A DNA stretch of 64,000 nucleotides from Alistipes sp. (GCA_017437045.1 JAFSBY010000040.1:62001-126000); one strand, 5' to 3'. Numbered from the stretch's first letter, positions 1 to 14,255 are shown. Made by a program: numbers and translations. The notes: generated by a model from the sequence alone, not told the origin.

Positions 1-1231
1 CCAGACCTTCGACGGACAGCGACAGATGTCCTTCGATCGGTTGCGCGATCTGATGTATGCCTTGATGTCCGGTAGCGACTACACGATGGATATCCCGGAG
101 GCGTACTACAACCCCGCAACGGAGCGTTATACCTTCAGGGCCAATCTGCGTGCCCGCCCCAACTTCAAGCTGACCATTGGTGGAAATATCTCCTCGACGG
201 CCTTCAACCAATTCTATATCGGCCTGAACTACCAAACGTTCGGTCGTACGGCCAACCGCTTCAGTGCCGACCTCTATTTGGGTCCGACCTACACCTGGGG
301 AGCCCTTGGCGGGCGTGTCGATTTCTTCTGGAGCGACCCCTTCTTCCTGACCTACGGCTATAACTTCTCGACCAAGAACTTCCGCCATGGTTCGTTTGGA
401 CGCATTGCGCGCGTCGATAACACCCTGCCGATCAAGAGTTCGGACAGCTACGGACAGCTGGGGTTGGGTGTTCGTCTGACCCACCGCAGCGTCTTCGATC
501 TTAAGCTGCATGGCGGCCATACGAATTACCACTATTATCCCGACATTGCCGATCTCGACCACTCGGATCACACCCGCTTCTTCTTCCTCGGAGCCAAGGC
601 CGAGGTGGCTCGCAACACGCTCGACAAATACCTCTATCCGACGCGTGGCTCCGACCTGCGCCTCTCGGCGATCTATATCTCCGGCAGCGAACGCTTCCGT
701 GCCGCTTCTGCCAAGAATTTTTCGTCGGGTGACAACCGTAATTGGTGGGGTGCACGATTCAGTTGGACGAAGGTCTTTGATATGCCCTCGCTCAGTTGGT
801 TCTCGTTGGGCCTGAATGCCGAGTCGGTCTATACGAATCACCCCGATTTTGGGGTGCCGGGAGCTTCGATGCTCTCCAAGCCCTCCTATGAGCCGATTCC
901 GCACGCCAAGATGATCTTCATGCCCGACTTTTATGCCGATCGTTTTGTGGCCGGAGGTGTACAACCGACCTTCGATCTGATGCCCAACTTCTTCCTGCGT
1001 ACCGGCTTTTATGCCATGTATCGCAACAAGAACCACTATGCTTCGGGTACGCTGGTCGATTGGAAGGATCGCCAGATGCACTATATTGCCGAGTGTTCGC
1101 TGGTTTACCACACCCCGATCGGACCGGTGAATCTCTCCTTTATCAAGTATGATCTGAATAGCTGGCGCAACGCCTATCTGATGTTCAACTTCGGTTATCC
1201 GATCTTTGCCCCGAAGGGAACGTTCTATTGA
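1..1231 (+). CDS. Omp85/BamA-type outer-membrane barrel, C-terminal part (5' truncated; possibly patatin-like phospholipase)
   Basis: The reading frame is open to the left edge (first full codon at position 2), so the N-terminal part lies outside the window. About 409 residues are visible. They show alternating aromatic/polar beta strands, the segment NTLDKYLYPTRGSDL, which resembles the NTLD..PTRG turn of Omp85/BamA barrels, and a C-terminal aromatic residue (..PKGTFY) as expected of a BAM substrate. In Bacteroidetes such barrels are often fused behind a patatin phospholipase and POTRA domains, and the soluble stretch before the barrel fits that. This is an inference because the catalytic domain is not visible. 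It ends just before a convergent gene at 1253. Confidence 0.75.
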   Translation, partial: QTFDGQRQMSFDRLRDLMYALMSGSDYTMDIPEAYYNPATERYTFRANLRARPNFKLTIGGNISSTAFNQFYIGLNYQTFGRTANRFSADLYLGPTYTWGALGGRVDFFWSDPFFLTYGYNFSTKNFRHGSFGRIARVDNTLPIKSSDSYGQLGLGVRLTHRSVFDLKLHGGHTNYHYYPDIADLDHSDHTRFFFLGAKAEVARNTLDKYLYPTRGSDLRLSAIYISGSERFRAASAKNFSSGDNRNWWGARFSWTKVFDMPSLSWFSLGLNAESVYTNHPDFGVPGASMLSKPSYEPIPHAKMIFMPDFYADRFVAGGVQPTFDLMPNFFLRTGFYAMYRNKNHYASGTLVDWKDRQMHYIAECSLVYHTPIGPVNLSFIKYDLNSWRNAYLMFNFGYPIFAPKGTFY

Positions 1232-1252
1232 TGGCGGGGTGAGGGTGGCGCG

Positions 1253-1843
1253 TTAGCGCAAAAGCCGCAATGTCGTAAGCCCGTTCTGACGGCCCACCAC
1301 ATAGGTCAGTGAGGGAGCATCCGTGTCTTTATGGGCACGGAAATCGCTCATGGCCAACTCTTTGCCGAGGGTAAATTGCAGGCAGGAGAAGGTGTCGCCC
1401 ATCTGCATCTTGGCATTCTCACAACTCTCGGCCACAAACCGATTTTCACCCAGATAACGCACCGTGCAGAGACGGTCGGGCAGCCAGCCGATTTGCAAAC
1501 GGTCGCCCACCTTGAGGTTGCCGGTCGCAATCTGCTCGGCATTGAAGAGCTCCGATTCGCCGCTCGTTTCGCTGTGTAATTGTTCGCAGAAGGCACGCCA
1601 ATCACTTCCAGTAGCATATTTGGCCAACACATCGAGCGTACGCAGCGAGACGGTTTTATAGCCACGCGTCGAGTAGCCCCATACGCGCTCCAAGGTGCTC
1701 TCGGAGATATGCTGACGCTGCTCCATCTCGATCACGGCTACAAGGGCCAAGAAATCGGCATGCACGGCCAATCTCTTCTCAAAACGTTCCTCTACGCGTT
1801 GGCGCAGGGCGGCAATTTGCGGAATATCACTTCGTATGCTCAT
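1253..1843 (-). CDS. Small putative HTH-like protein of unknown function
   Basis: 196 residues, starting at ATG 1843 (MSIRSDIPQIAALR). A longer upstream frame exists but would run through the promoter region. Residues about 15-80 are helical; the stretch HISESTLERVWGYSTRG resembles a helix-turn-helix seen in uncharacterised Bacteroidetes proteins. The C-terminal half is beta-rich (KVGDRLQIGWLPDRLC; LGENRFVAES). It has no signal peptide, so it is probably cytoplasmic. It is divergent from the kinase at 1885, with promoter elements only 5 bp apart, which suggests the two are controlled together. A regulatory role is inference only. Confidence 0.65.
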   Translation of the reverse strand: MSIRSDIPQIAALRQRVEERFEKRLAVHADFLALVAVIEMEQRQHISESTLERVWGYSTRGYKTVSLRTLDVLAKYATGSDWRAFCEQLHSETSGESELFNAEQIATGNLKVGDRLQIGWLPDRLCTVRYLGENRFVAESCENAKMQMGDTFSCLQFTLGKELAMSDFRAHKDTDAPSLTYVVGRQNGLTTLRLLR

Positions 1844-1850
1844 CGTGTTA

Positions 1851-1858
1851 CAAAAATA
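1851..1858 (-). promoter_or_regulatory. Promoter -7 element TATTTTTG
   Basis: Matches the Bacteroidetes sigma-ABfr consensus TAnnTTTG on the minus strand. It ends only 7 nt before the ATG at 1843, so the transcript would have almost no leader. Confidence 0.5.
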
Positions 1859-1863
1859 ATGAT

Positions 1864-1871
1864 TATCTTTG
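1864..1871 (+). promoter_or_regulatory. Promoter -7 element TATCTTTG for the kinase
   Basis: Matches TAnnTTTG and ends 13 nt before ATG 1885. It lies 5 bp from the oppositely oriented element at 1851-1858, so the two promoters overlap. Confidence 0.55.
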
Positions 1872-1884
1872 ACAATCAAAACGA

Positions 1885-3069
1885 ATGACGATGCAGCAGG
1901 AGAGTGGTCTGTTTGTCGATCTGCCTGAAGAGGAGGGACCAAAAACGGGTTTTTACGACTTTAAGTTGTTGAAAACCACGGCTTATTCGCGGCTGTATGT
2001 GGCTCTCAAGCAAGGGCGGCGCGTGTTGATAAAGACAACAAAAGACAATTCCGAATGGCAGTTGCGACTGCTTCAACGCGAGTATGAATTGTCGAAAAAC
2101 TGCGACCATCCGCATCTGGTGCACATCTATGACTTTGATCCGGAACTGCCGATGGGAGCGGCACTTATCATGGAATATATCGAGGGTCGCACGCTCGATG
2201 CCTACCTGGCCGAACGACCTACATCGAGGGATCGCAAACGCCTCTTCGGGGAGCTGTTGTCGGCGGTGGACTACCTGCATCAGCGCGGAATCATCCACAA
2301 CGATCTCAAACCCGAAAATATCCTAATTACCCGCGCCAACAACACCCTGAAGGTGATCGACTTTGGCTTGGCAGACAGTGATGCGGAGTATGCCTTGCGC
2401 ACACTCGGTTGCACACCGCAATACGCCTCGCCCGAGTTGCGCGAACGCCAGACGGTCGATGCCCGCAGCGATATCTATAGCCTGGGGTGTCTGTTGGGAG
2501 AGCTCTTTCCGCATCGTTATCGAGCCGTGGTGCGTCGAGCCATGGCCGAACGCTCCGAGCAGCGTTATGCCGACGTGGCGTCGTTGCGTCGTGCCTGGTT
2601 GGGCGTGCAGCATCGGCCGCGCCGACTCTTGATCGGTTTTGTGATCGTGTTGTCGCTTGTGTGGTTGGGGTGGGAAAGCGGCTCAAGGAGGCTCTCGGAG
2701 CGTTACCTGCAAGCGCAATGCGGAGCATTTGAGGCCACGATGGATCAATTGTGCCGTGAGGCGATTGATTCGATGGCCCCCATTCCCTTCTACAATTGGA
2801 CCGAGCTGATCGGTTGGGAGTTTGAGGCGCGTATTGATTCGTGTCAGGCTCGCGCCCTCCGTCACTTCGCACACGAACGCACACGGAGCGCCTTTGAGCA
2901 ATTTTGCACCTCGTGTGCCCAGAGAGCCAAAGCGCGCATCACGCAGGCGAGCTGGGAGGGTGGTAAATTGTATATCCACCAAACTGCGACCCTCAGCCCT
3001 GAGGAGCATGCCTTCTATGACTCGCTCTTCTTTGCCGGAGCACCCTATCGTCCCTATTCGGGCGAATAA
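1885..3069 (+). CDS. Membrane-anchored Ser/Thr protein kinase, divergent
   Basis: 394 residues. The kinase domain (about 25-225) shows the VLIK lysine (K50), the catalytic loop HNDLKPEN (H138-N145), DFG at 159-161, SPE and DARSDIYSLG. Two departures from the family norm are visible: the HRD arginine is asparagine (HND), and the glycine-rich loop lacks its glycines (LLKTTAYSRLYVA). A single membrane segment follows (about 238-253), then a cysteine-containing C-terminal domain of about 140 residues, probably periplasmic. The layout resembles transmembrane bacterial kinases, but no PASTA repeat is present. Catalytic K, D and N are kept, so activity is plausible. ATG 1891 is an alternative start. 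It is divergent from the HTH-like gene. Confidence 0.85.
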   Translation: MTMQQESGLFVDLPEEEGPKTGFYDFKLLKTTAYSRLYVALKQGRRVLIKTTKDNSEWQLRLLQREYELSKNCDHPHLVHIYDFDPELPMGAALIMEYIEGRTLDAYLAERPTSRDRKRLFGELLSAVDYLHQRGIIHNDLKPENILITRANNTLKVIDFGLADSDAEYALRTLGCTPQYASPELRERQTVDARSDIYSLGCLLGELFPHRYRAVVRRAMAERSEQRYADVASLRRAWLGVQHRPRRLLIGFVIVLSLVWLGWESGSRRLSERYLQAQCGAFEATMDQLCREAIDSMAPIPFYNWTELIGWEFEARIDSCQARALRHFAHERTRSAFEQFCTSCAQRAKARITQASWEGGKLYIHQTATLSPEEHAFYDSLFFAGAPYRPYSGE

Positions 3070-3122
3070 TAATCCCTCGGTTTTTACCCTCCATACCGAT
3101 CGCACCGAGACCCCTTTCGGGG

Positions 3123-8347
<5,225 letters not shown>

Positions 8348-8380
8348 TGTCTTAAATTCTAAACGCTAAATTTTGAATCT

Positions 8381-8414
8381 AAAAAAGCCGCTCGAAAGGG
8401 AGCGGCTCTTTTTC
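8381..8414 (-). terminator. Rho-independent terminator after pgk
   Basis: Perfect 8-bp stem AGCCGCTC (8386-8393) / GAGCGGCT (8400-8407) with a 6-nt loop and a T-run on the minus strand. The T-rich other side could also stop plus-strand transcription. Confidence 0.85.
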
Positions 8415-9677
8415 TTAGTCGCGGATAGCCGCTACACCCGGCAGATCGCCAAACTCGATGTACTCGAGCAACGCACCGCCACCGGTCGAGATGTACGAAA
8501 CCTCGTCGCCCAGACCGAACTTGTTGATGCAGGCTACCGAGTCACCGCCACCGATGAGCGAGAAGGCCCCATTCTTCGTAGCCTCGGCAATGGCGTCGGC
8601 AACGACCTTCGAGCCGGTCGAGAACTTGTTGATCTCGAATACACCCACCGGACCGTTCCAAAGGATCGTCTTGCAGCCCAGGATGTGCTCGCGGAAGGCA
8701 GCCTTACCCTGCGATGCGATATCGACACCCTCCCACTCCGAGGGGATCGACATAACCGACGACTCCTGCGTGTTGGCCTCCTCCGAGAACTGATCGCAGA
8801 TCAGTGCATCGGGCGACATGACGAGCTTCACGCCCTTCTGCTCGGCCGTCTTCAGGATATCGAGCGCTACGGGGAACATATCGGGCTCGCAGATCGACTT
8901 ACCAACCTGGCCGCCACGTGCACCGGCAAACGTATAGGTCATACCGCCACCGATGATGATCGAATCACACTTGTCCAGCAGGGCCTTGATCACGCCGATC
9001 TTCGACGAAACCTTCGAGCCACCGATGATGGCGCAGAAGGGACGCTGCGGGCTCTCCATCACCTCCGAGATAGCCTTTACCTCCTTCTCCATCAGGTAAC
9101 CGAACATTTTGTCGTTGGGGAAGTGCTTGGCGATCAGGTAGGTCGAAGCGTGCTTGCGGTGAGCCGTACCGAAGGCGTCGTTGATGTAGCAATCGGCATA
9201 CGAAGCCAATTTAGCGACGAACTCCTTCTGCGGACCCTCCTTGAGTGCCTTCTTGGCGGCATCCTTCTCCTCCTTGGTGGCATCCTCGGCCAGACCGCGG
9301 GGCTTACCCTCCTCCTCGGCATAGAAGCGGAGGTTCTCCAGCAGCACTACCTCACCGGGCTGGATGTTCTTGCACATCTCGGCAGCCTTCTCACCCATGC
9401 AGTCACCGGCAAACTGAACCTTCACGCCCAGATTCTTCTCCACGGCGGGGATGATCTGCTCGAGCGTGTACTTCATGTCGGGGTTCTTCTTCGGACGACC
9501 CATGTGCGACATCAGAATCACAGCACCCCCCTCGGCCAGCACCTTCTTGATGGTCGGCATGGCAGCGCGGATTCGCGTGTCATCGGTTACGTTGCCCTCG
9601 GCATCTACGGGGACATTGAAATCTACGCGGATAATCGCGCGTTTACCTTTGAAATCGTACTTGTCAATCGAAATCAT
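8415..9677 (-). CDS. pgk: Phosphoglycerate kinase
   Basis: 420 residues, full length. It opens with the conserved substrate-binding segment RVDFNVP, followed by HMGRP, the hinge region and the C-terminal nucleotide-binding GGGDSV motif. It catalyses 1,3-bisphosphoglycerate + ADP to 3-phosphoglycerate + ATP in glycolysis, in the cytoplasm. It is monocistronic, with a clear terminator downstream and two overlapping promoter elements upstream, as expected for a highly expressed glycolytic gene. The codon use is strongly biased. It carries a short charged insertion around residues 125-145 (EEKDAAKK..), common in Bacteroidetes enzymes. Confidence 0.98.
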   Translation of the reverse strand: MISIDKYDFKGKRAIIRVDFNVPVDAEGNVTDDTRIRAAMPTIKKVLAEGGAVILMSHMGRPKKNPDMKYTLEQIIPAVEKNLGVKVQFAGDCMGEKAAEMCKNIQPGEVVLLENLRFYAEEEGKPRGLAEDATKEEKDAAKKALKEGPQKEFVAKLASYADCYINDAFGTAHRKHASTYLIAKHFPNDKMFGYLMEKEVKAISEVMESPQRPFCAIIGGSKVSSKIGVIKALLDKCDSIIIGGGMTYTFAGARGGQVGKSICEPDMFPVALDILKTAEQKGVKLVMSPDALICDQFSEEANTQESSVMSIPSEWEGVDIASQGKAAFREHILGCKTILWNGPVGVFEINKFSTGSKVVADAIAEATKNGAFSLIGGGDSVACINKFGLGDEVSYISTGGGALLEYIEFGDLPGVAAIRD

Positions 9678-9724
9678 AGTTGTTTATTTTTGAGTTGTTT
9701 GTCTTGCGTTGTTACAAATCGGCG

Positions 9725-9740
9725 CAAAGATACAAAAATA
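9725..9740 (-). promoter_or_regulatory. Two abutting -7 elements upstream of pgk
   Basis: TATCTTTG (9725-9732) and TATTTTTG (9733-9740), both on the minus strand, 48-63 bp before ATG 9677. Either could be the main promoter. Confidence 0.55.
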
Positions 9741-9772
9741 AATTTTGAATATCGGAATTCTCTATTTTGAAT

Positions 9773-11083
9773 TTAATATTTATACCGCATCCACTTCCAC
9801 AACTCTTTGAGGCTCGGTTTCTTGCCATACATGAAGATACCGACGCGATAGATCTTGGCGGCCAGCCATACCATGACCATGAACGAGGCGTAGAGCAGCA
9901 CGAGCGAGAGGACAATCTCCCACATCGGAATGTCGTAGGGGATACGGGCCATCATCACAATAGGCGAGGTAAAGGGGATCACCGAGAACCAGAAGGCGAT
10001 CGGCGAGTTCGGATCGTTGATGACGGCCAGCATCATCAGCAGACCCAGGATGATGGGCAACATAACGGGCGTTTGCAGCTGTTGGGCATCCTGCACGCTA
10101 TCGACTGCCGAGCCGATGGCTGCAAACATGGCCGAGTAGAGCAGGAATCCGCCAAAGACAAAGAGAATCAGGCAGATAAAGATCTTGGCCAGGTAGGCCG
10201 AATCGGTCATTGCGCTGACAACCTGAAGCATCTCGGGATCTACGTTAGTGGCCACGCCGGCCTCCATGGCTTCAGCCCCCATCATCGCCTCGGCGGGCAT
10301 CAGCTGGGGCAGCACAAAGCTGCCTACTCCAAAGATCAGCACACCCCAAATGGCCACCTGCACGATCGCTACCGAAGCGACACCGAGGATCTTACCCATC
10401 ATCAGCTGGAAGGGCTTGACCGACGAGACCATCACCTCCAGAACGCGGCTGTTCTTCTCCTCGATGACCGACTGCATGACCATGGCACCGTAGATCAAGA
10501 GGAACATGTAGAGGACAAAGCCCAGGATGTAGCCCAATGCCGTGGCGACGATCGAGGATTGTCCGCTCTGCGCCTCCTCCTCGGTCTTGTCGTTGCGGAA
10601 GGTCTGCATCGAGACGTGGGTCTCCACCTCGGCTAAAATCTGGTCGAGGTTGTCGATTTGGTAGGCTTTGAGCTTCTCGTTTTCGATCACCTGCTCGATC
10701 TGCGAGGTGATCTGCTCCTCGAGCATGATCGAGGTCGAAGCGTTGGCATAGAGCCGTACGTTGGACGGGTTAGAGAGGATGTCGCTCCCGATGTAGAGGA
10801 TGGCAAAGTGGTCCGCTAAGCTGTTGCGAGCCTCTTCGACGGCCAGATCAATCGTCTCGAAGGCCATCGCCTCGTCGCTCTGGAGTTGCGGAGCCACCAA
10901 GCCGCTCTCGTCGATGACGGCAATGCGCTTCTGCTCGCCTTGCGAGTACTCCATGATCAGTGCCGGAGCCACCATCAGACCGATCATCAACACGGGCATC
11001 AGGAGCGTGGTGATGATGAAGGACTTTTTGCGTACGCGGGCTCGAAATTCACGCCCGACGATAAGGGAGATATTGTTTGCCAT
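9773..11083 (-). CDS. ABC-2 type transporter permease (NatB-like)
   Basis: 436 residues. An N-terminal cytoplasmic stretch (GREFRARVRKKSFIITTLL) leads into membrane segment 1. A large extracytoplasmic domain (about 45-190) follows, then five more hydrophobic segments ending near residue 425. This is the layout of NatB/YhaP sodium-efflux-type permeases (ABC2_membrane_3 family). It forms an exporter with the ATPase encoded immediately upstream (15 bp gap). The substrate is unknown: NatAB moves sodium, but related systems export antibiotics or serve cell-envelope functions. Confidence 0.88.
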   Translation of the reverse strand: MANNISLIVGREFRARVRKKSFIITTLLMPVLMIGLMVAPALIMEYSQGEQKRIAVIDESGLVAPQLQSDEAMAFETIDLAVEEARNSLADHFAILYIGSDILSNPSNVRLYANASTSIMLEEQITSQIEQVIENEKLKAYQIDNLDQILAEVETHVSMQTFRNDKTEEEAQSGQSSIVATALGYILGFVLYMFLLIYGAMVMQSVIEEKNSRVLEVMVSSVKPFQLMMGKILGVASVAIVQVAIWGVLIFGVGSFVLPQLMPAEAMMGAEAMEAGVATNVDPEMLQVVSAMTDSAYLAKIFICLILFVFGGFLLYSAMFAAIGSAVDSVQDAQQLQTPVMLPIILGLLMMLAVINDPNSPIAFWFSVIPFTSPIVMMARIPYDIPMWEIVLSLVLLYASFMVMVWLAAKIYRVGIFMYGKKPSLKELWKWMRYKY

Positions 11084-11098
11084 AGTTCGATACGTTGA

Positions 11099-12019
11099 TT
11101 AAAGGTTTCCATTTACGGCCCGGATGAACAGGTCGTTCATCGAGGGGATGATCTCGCTGAAGGAGCGCAATTCGACCGCCTCGTTGGCGCGCGTGATCAC
11201 CTCGCGCACCGTGCTGTCGTCAGCCACGTGGAGTTTGAGCGTGTTGTAGCCGATCGGCGAGGTGGTTGTTTCGAGCACCTCGACACACCCCTCGAGGGCC
11301 TGTCGGAGGGTCTGCTCCTCGCCGCGGTAGTCCAACGTGAAGATGCCGGCACCGTGTTGGTGACGAATCTCCTCGACATTGCCCGAGAGGATGTTCTTCG
11401 ACTTGTTGATCAGCGTGATATGGTCGCAAAGCTCCTCGACCGACGACATGTTGTGGGTCGAAAATACGACCGTTGCCCCCCGATCGCGCAGGGCGAGAAT
11501 CTCCTCCTTGAGCAGGTTGGCATTGATCGGGTCAAAGCCCGAGAAGGGCTCGTCGAAGATCAGCAGCTCCGGCTCGTGCAGCACCGTGACGATGAATTGC
11601 ACCTTTTGTGCCATTCCTTTCGAGAGCTCTTCGACCTTTTTGTCCCACCACGATTCGATGCCGAACTTCTCAAACCAAATTTTGAGCCGATGGATGGCAT
11701 CGCGGCGCGAAAGCCCCTTGAGGCGGGCAAAGAAGATGGCCTGCTCGCCCACCTTCATCTTTTTATAGAGGCCGCGCTCTTCGGGCAGATAGCCGATGCG
11801 GTAGATGTCGTCGGGTTGCAGGGGGCGATCACCAAAGAGCACGCGTCCCGAATCGGGGGCCGTGATGCGGTTGATGATGCGGATCAGGGTCGTTTTGCCG
11901 GCACCATTCGGGCCGAGCAGACCATAGACCGACCCTTGAGGAATCGAGAGTGACACGTCGTCGAGAGCCGTATGGCCGGCAAAGTGTTTCGAGACATGTT
12001 CTACAGTAAGCAACTTCAT
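11099..12019 (-). CDS. ABC transporter ATP-binding protein (NatA-like)
   Basis: 306 residues. Walker A GPNGAGKT (36-43), signature LSKGM (132-136), Walker B LLIFDEP (152-158), a switch histidine in FSTHNMSS, and a C-terminal extension of about 90 residues matching the DUF4162 tail of NatA-type ATPases. It powers the permease encoded directly downstream in the same operon. The leader starts at a good -7 element (12053-12060). Confidence 0.93.
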   Translation of the reverse strand: MKLLTVEHVSKHFAGHTALDDVSLSIPQGSVYGLLGPNGAGKTTLIRIINRITAPDSGRVLFGDRPLQPDDIYRIGYLPEERGLYKKMKVGEQAIFFARLKGLSRRDAIHRLKIWFEKFGIESWWDKKVEELSKGMAQKVQFIVTVLHEPELLIFDEPFSGFDPINANLLKEEILALRDRGATVVFSTHNMSSVEELCDHITLINKSKNILSGNVEEIRHQHGAGIFTLDYRGEEQTLRQALEGCVEVLETTTSPIGYNTLKLHVADDSTVREVITRANEAVELRSFSEIIPSMNDLFIRAVNGNL

Positions 12020-12052
12020 CGTGTTGTGTTGTTGGTTAAGACTATTTCACTG

Positions 12053-12060
12053 CAAAGGTA
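12053..12060 (-). promoter_or_regulatory. Promoter -7 element TACCTTTG for the ABC operon
   Basis: Matches TAnnTTTG on the minus strand, giving a leader of about 29 nt to ATG 12019. The remaining intergenic sequence to 12208 shows no gene or strong structure. Confidence 0.55.
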
Positions 12061-12208
12061 TGAAAAATTTCGATAATCGACCAAAATTTATCGAAAAACA
12101 ATAAAAAATTGTGGCAATAGGGGCGTTTGTTCGATCGTCGCCTCCTCGAAACCGGCCGGATGATCAGCTTCTCTACCCGCCCAGAACGCCTTGTCAAAGG
12201 GCATTCAA

Positions 12209-12256
12209 TCAAAAAAGGGACGGTCGCAACCCTCTTGTTGGACAATCCCTTCTAAT
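12209..12256 (-). terminator. Terminator after glsB
   Basis: Imperfect hairpin (arms about 12216-12230 and 12237-12250) followed on the minus strand by six T. The loop-proximal CAAC/GTTG with adjacent GTC/GAC resembles four other terminators in this window. Confidence 0.65.
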
Positions 12257-12267
12257 GGATACGATTC

Positions 12268-13278
12268 TTATTCTGCTTGTTTGATGCGCTTTGCCTTGCG
12301 CTTTTTGATCCGATCCAGGTGGTCGATCAAGGCCAGGCGGAAGGCCTCGCGGCGGGCACGCAGGTTGCGACGCCACCCCTCCCAGCGCATGTAACGCTGC
12401 TTTTTCTCGGGATAGATGTCGGGCACAGTGACCAAGATGCCGGTCTCCTCCACGCCGCCAAAATCGGGATTCGAAACCGTGTCGAAGACCTTCATCGTTG
12501 GCGAGAGATTCATGTAGGCATTGATCAGCGGCGGAATGTGTTCGTTCACCTCGCGGATCTTCTGCACCAGGATGCGGTAGTTCTCCTGGAATGTTTCGCC
12601 CGAGAAGAGCTCCTCGTAGTAGGGGTCGTCCAATCCCAAGTCGATGGGGTGGATACCCTCGACCAGCCCCTCGCGATCGGGGAAGTAGTGACGCAGGAAC
12701 CAAATCAGCGCATTGCGGGCTACCTGTTGGTAGGAGGTGTACATCGTCACCTTGCCAAAGAGGTATTTGATCTTAGGGTTGAGCACCAACACGGCACCCA
12801 ATCCATCCCACAGATTGTCAAGCGCATAGATGCTCTTCGAGTTGGCACGCGTCTGGTAGGCCGGTTGCACGAACGAGCGTCCCAACTCCAACGTATAGGG
12901 CAGGTAGCGACGACGGAAACGGTCGCTGAAGCGGAAGTAGTGTTCGGTCGAGAGGTGGCGCGGATTCGCTGACGTGCAGACGATGAATCGGTAGCCGCCG
13001 ATAATCTCTTGAGCCGAGGGGTCCCAGACGATCAATTGGCAGTAGCCATCCTCGGCCAGATCCTCCTCGTCGATATCCACCTCCAAGCCCGTACCGCCAC
13101 CGGCACCGCGGAAGGCCTCTTCACGCAGGCGCCCCACCTCGCGCATCAGATTCGGACACTCCGAGGCGACAAAGAGGTAGATCTCATTGCCGGCACGGGC
13201 CGTATCGCGCACCTTTCGTTCGGGGGTGAGCTCGGCGAGCAGCAAGGCTCGATCAATGGGCCGAATGATGGGTTCCAT
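12268..13278 (-). CDS. glsB: Glycine-lipid N-acyltransferase homologue (GNAT/OlsB-like)
   Basis: 336 residues. The central GNAT fold (about 35-230; GYRFIVC, TLELGRSFVQPAY) matches the OlsB/acetyltransf_5 family, which acylates an amino acid with a 3-hydroxy fatty acid. In Bacteroides, GlsB forms N-acyl-3-hydroxy-glycine and GlsA adds the second acyl chain to give glycine (and flavo-) lipids. The neighbouring acyltransferase at 13318 supports this pair. The C-terminus is basic (ARREAFRLALIDH..KKRKAKRIKQ), perhaps for membrane contact (inference). It has its own promoter element at 13304-13311. Confidence 0.78.
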   Translation of the reverse strand: MEPIIRPIDRALLLAELTPERKVRDTARAGNEIYLFVASECPNLMREVGRLREEAFRGAGGGTGLEVDIDEEDLAEDGYCQLIVWDPSAQEIIGGYRFIVCTSANPRHLSTEHYFRFSDRFRRRYLPYTLELGRSFVQPAYQTRANSKSIYALDNLWDGLGAVLVLNPKIKYLFGKVTMYTSYQQVARNALIWFLRHYFPDREGLVEGIHPIDLGLDDPYYEELFSGETFQENYRILVQKIREVNEHIPPLINAYMNLSPTMKVFDTVSNPDFGGVEETGILVTVPDIYPEKKQRYMRWEGWRRNLRARREAFRLALIDHLDRIKKRKAKRIKQAE

Positions 13279-13303
13279 AGGTTAGTAGCTGTTATTGTCC
13301 GTG

Positions 13304-13311
13304 CAAAGATA
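13304..13311 (-). promoter_or_regulatory. Promoter -7 element TATCTTTG for glsB
   Basis: Matches TAnnTTTG on the minus strand. It lies in the 39-bp gap between glsA and glsB, so glsB may be transcribed separately from glsA. Confidence 0.5.
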
Positions 13312-13317
13312 AGCGAA

Positions 13318-14154
13318 TTATTCTGATTTTGGTACCTCGAGGAGTGCTTTTTCGAGTGCATAGCACCGTTCTCGCACAAATTCCACCTGTTCGCCGAGGC
13401 TCTCCAACCCCTCCAATTGCTCGATCGGGATCGGCTCACCGACGATGATGCGGAAGTGCCGCCCCTTTTGGGCAAGCATCTCATCGACCAACCACAACAT
13501 CTCGATATTGGCCTTCACACCGAGGCGTTTACGCCAGGTGTAGAGCCGATAGAAGAAGTTCGAGAGACGCCCCTCGCAGAAGATCGGGACGATCTGTCGG
13601 CCCGATGATTTGGCCTTCTTCATGAAGTTGGGTCGCCACTTCAGGTCCTGCACCTTGCCCTTGATTTTGCGCGAACAAAGGCCAGCCGGAAAGGTCAAGA
13701 TGGGCATGGGACTTTGAAACGCCTCGTCGAAACGACGGGCATAGGAGAGTTTCTGCGAGCCATGCTTATTGACCGGCAGCCAGAGCGGATCGAGTGGTGT
13801 GACCTCGCGCAAAATATCATTGACAATGACCCGCACGTCACCAAAATAGTCGATCAGTTTGTCGGCCAGCATCATGCCGTCCATGCCGCCAAAGGGGTGG
13901 TTCGAGACAAAGAGATAACGCCCCGAGCGATCGAGTTTTTCGATCCCCTCGATCGAGTAGCTGACCCCCCATTCGCGGAAACAGGCATGGATGAAGGGTT
14001 GGGGCGCCAGATCCCAATAATTATCGTAGATGACATTGAGCTCATCTTCGTGGATCGTGCGTCGCAGCCAATTCACCACGCAGCGCGGGATGCGTCGGGC
14101 CAGCTTCGGGGCCTTGGCTTGCAGGACCTTTGCGACATCAATTTTTTTGCTCAT
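13318..14154 (-). CDS. glsA: Glycine-lipid O-acyltransferase homologue (PlsC-like)
   Basis: 278 residues from ATG 14154 (MSKKIDVAKVLQ). The frame extends further upstream, but that start would lie beyond the -7 element at 14181-14188. The acyltransferase motif NHPFGGMD (N85, H86, D92) has the H-x5-D spacing of hemolysin-like/OlsA enzymes rather than the common H-x4-D, and FPAGLCSRK is the second conserved block. In Bacteroides, GlsA O-acylates the product of GlsB. It is a cytoplasmic, membrane-associated enzyme. It is divergent from the dcw cluster. Confidence 0.78.
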   Translation of the reverse strand: MSKKIDVAKVLQAKAPKLARRIPRCVVNWLRRTIHEDELNVIYDNYWDLAPQPFIHACFREWGVSYSIEGIEKLDRSGRYLFVSNHPFGGMDGMMLADKLIDYFGDVRVIVNDILREVTPLDPLWLPVNKHGSQKLSYARRFDEAFQSPMPILTFPAGLCSRKIKGKVQDLKWRPNFMKKAKSSGRQIVPIFCEGRLSNFFYRLYTWRKRLGVKANIEMLWLVDEMLAQKGRHFRIIVGEPIPIEQLEGLESLGEQVEFVRERCYALEKALLEVPKSE

Positions 14155-14180
14155 GATGGGGTCGTCAAAATTTATCTCGA

Positions 14181-14188
14181 CAAATATA
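14181..14188 (-). promoter_or_regulatory. Promoter -7 element TATATTTG for glsA
   Basis: Matches TAnnTTTG on the minus strand, about 27 bp before ATG 14154. The opposite strand has only a weak near-match for rsmH (TAACTTTA at 14212-14219). Confidence 0.55.
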
Positions 14189-14255
14189 GGGATTCTTTTT
14201 TGAAAAAAGCGTAACTTTACCCCCAAATCGACTTATAGTCGAACCGGAAAAACAG

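Noticed and set aside
3076-3122. Terminator between the kinase and beta-galactosidase genes
   Set aside because: Only short stems (CTCGGT/ACCGAG; CCCC/GGGG) without a proper T-run after them.
12061-12208. Possible gene or RNA in the gap before the ABC operon
   Set aside because: No frame with a plausible start and no stable pairing found by eye.
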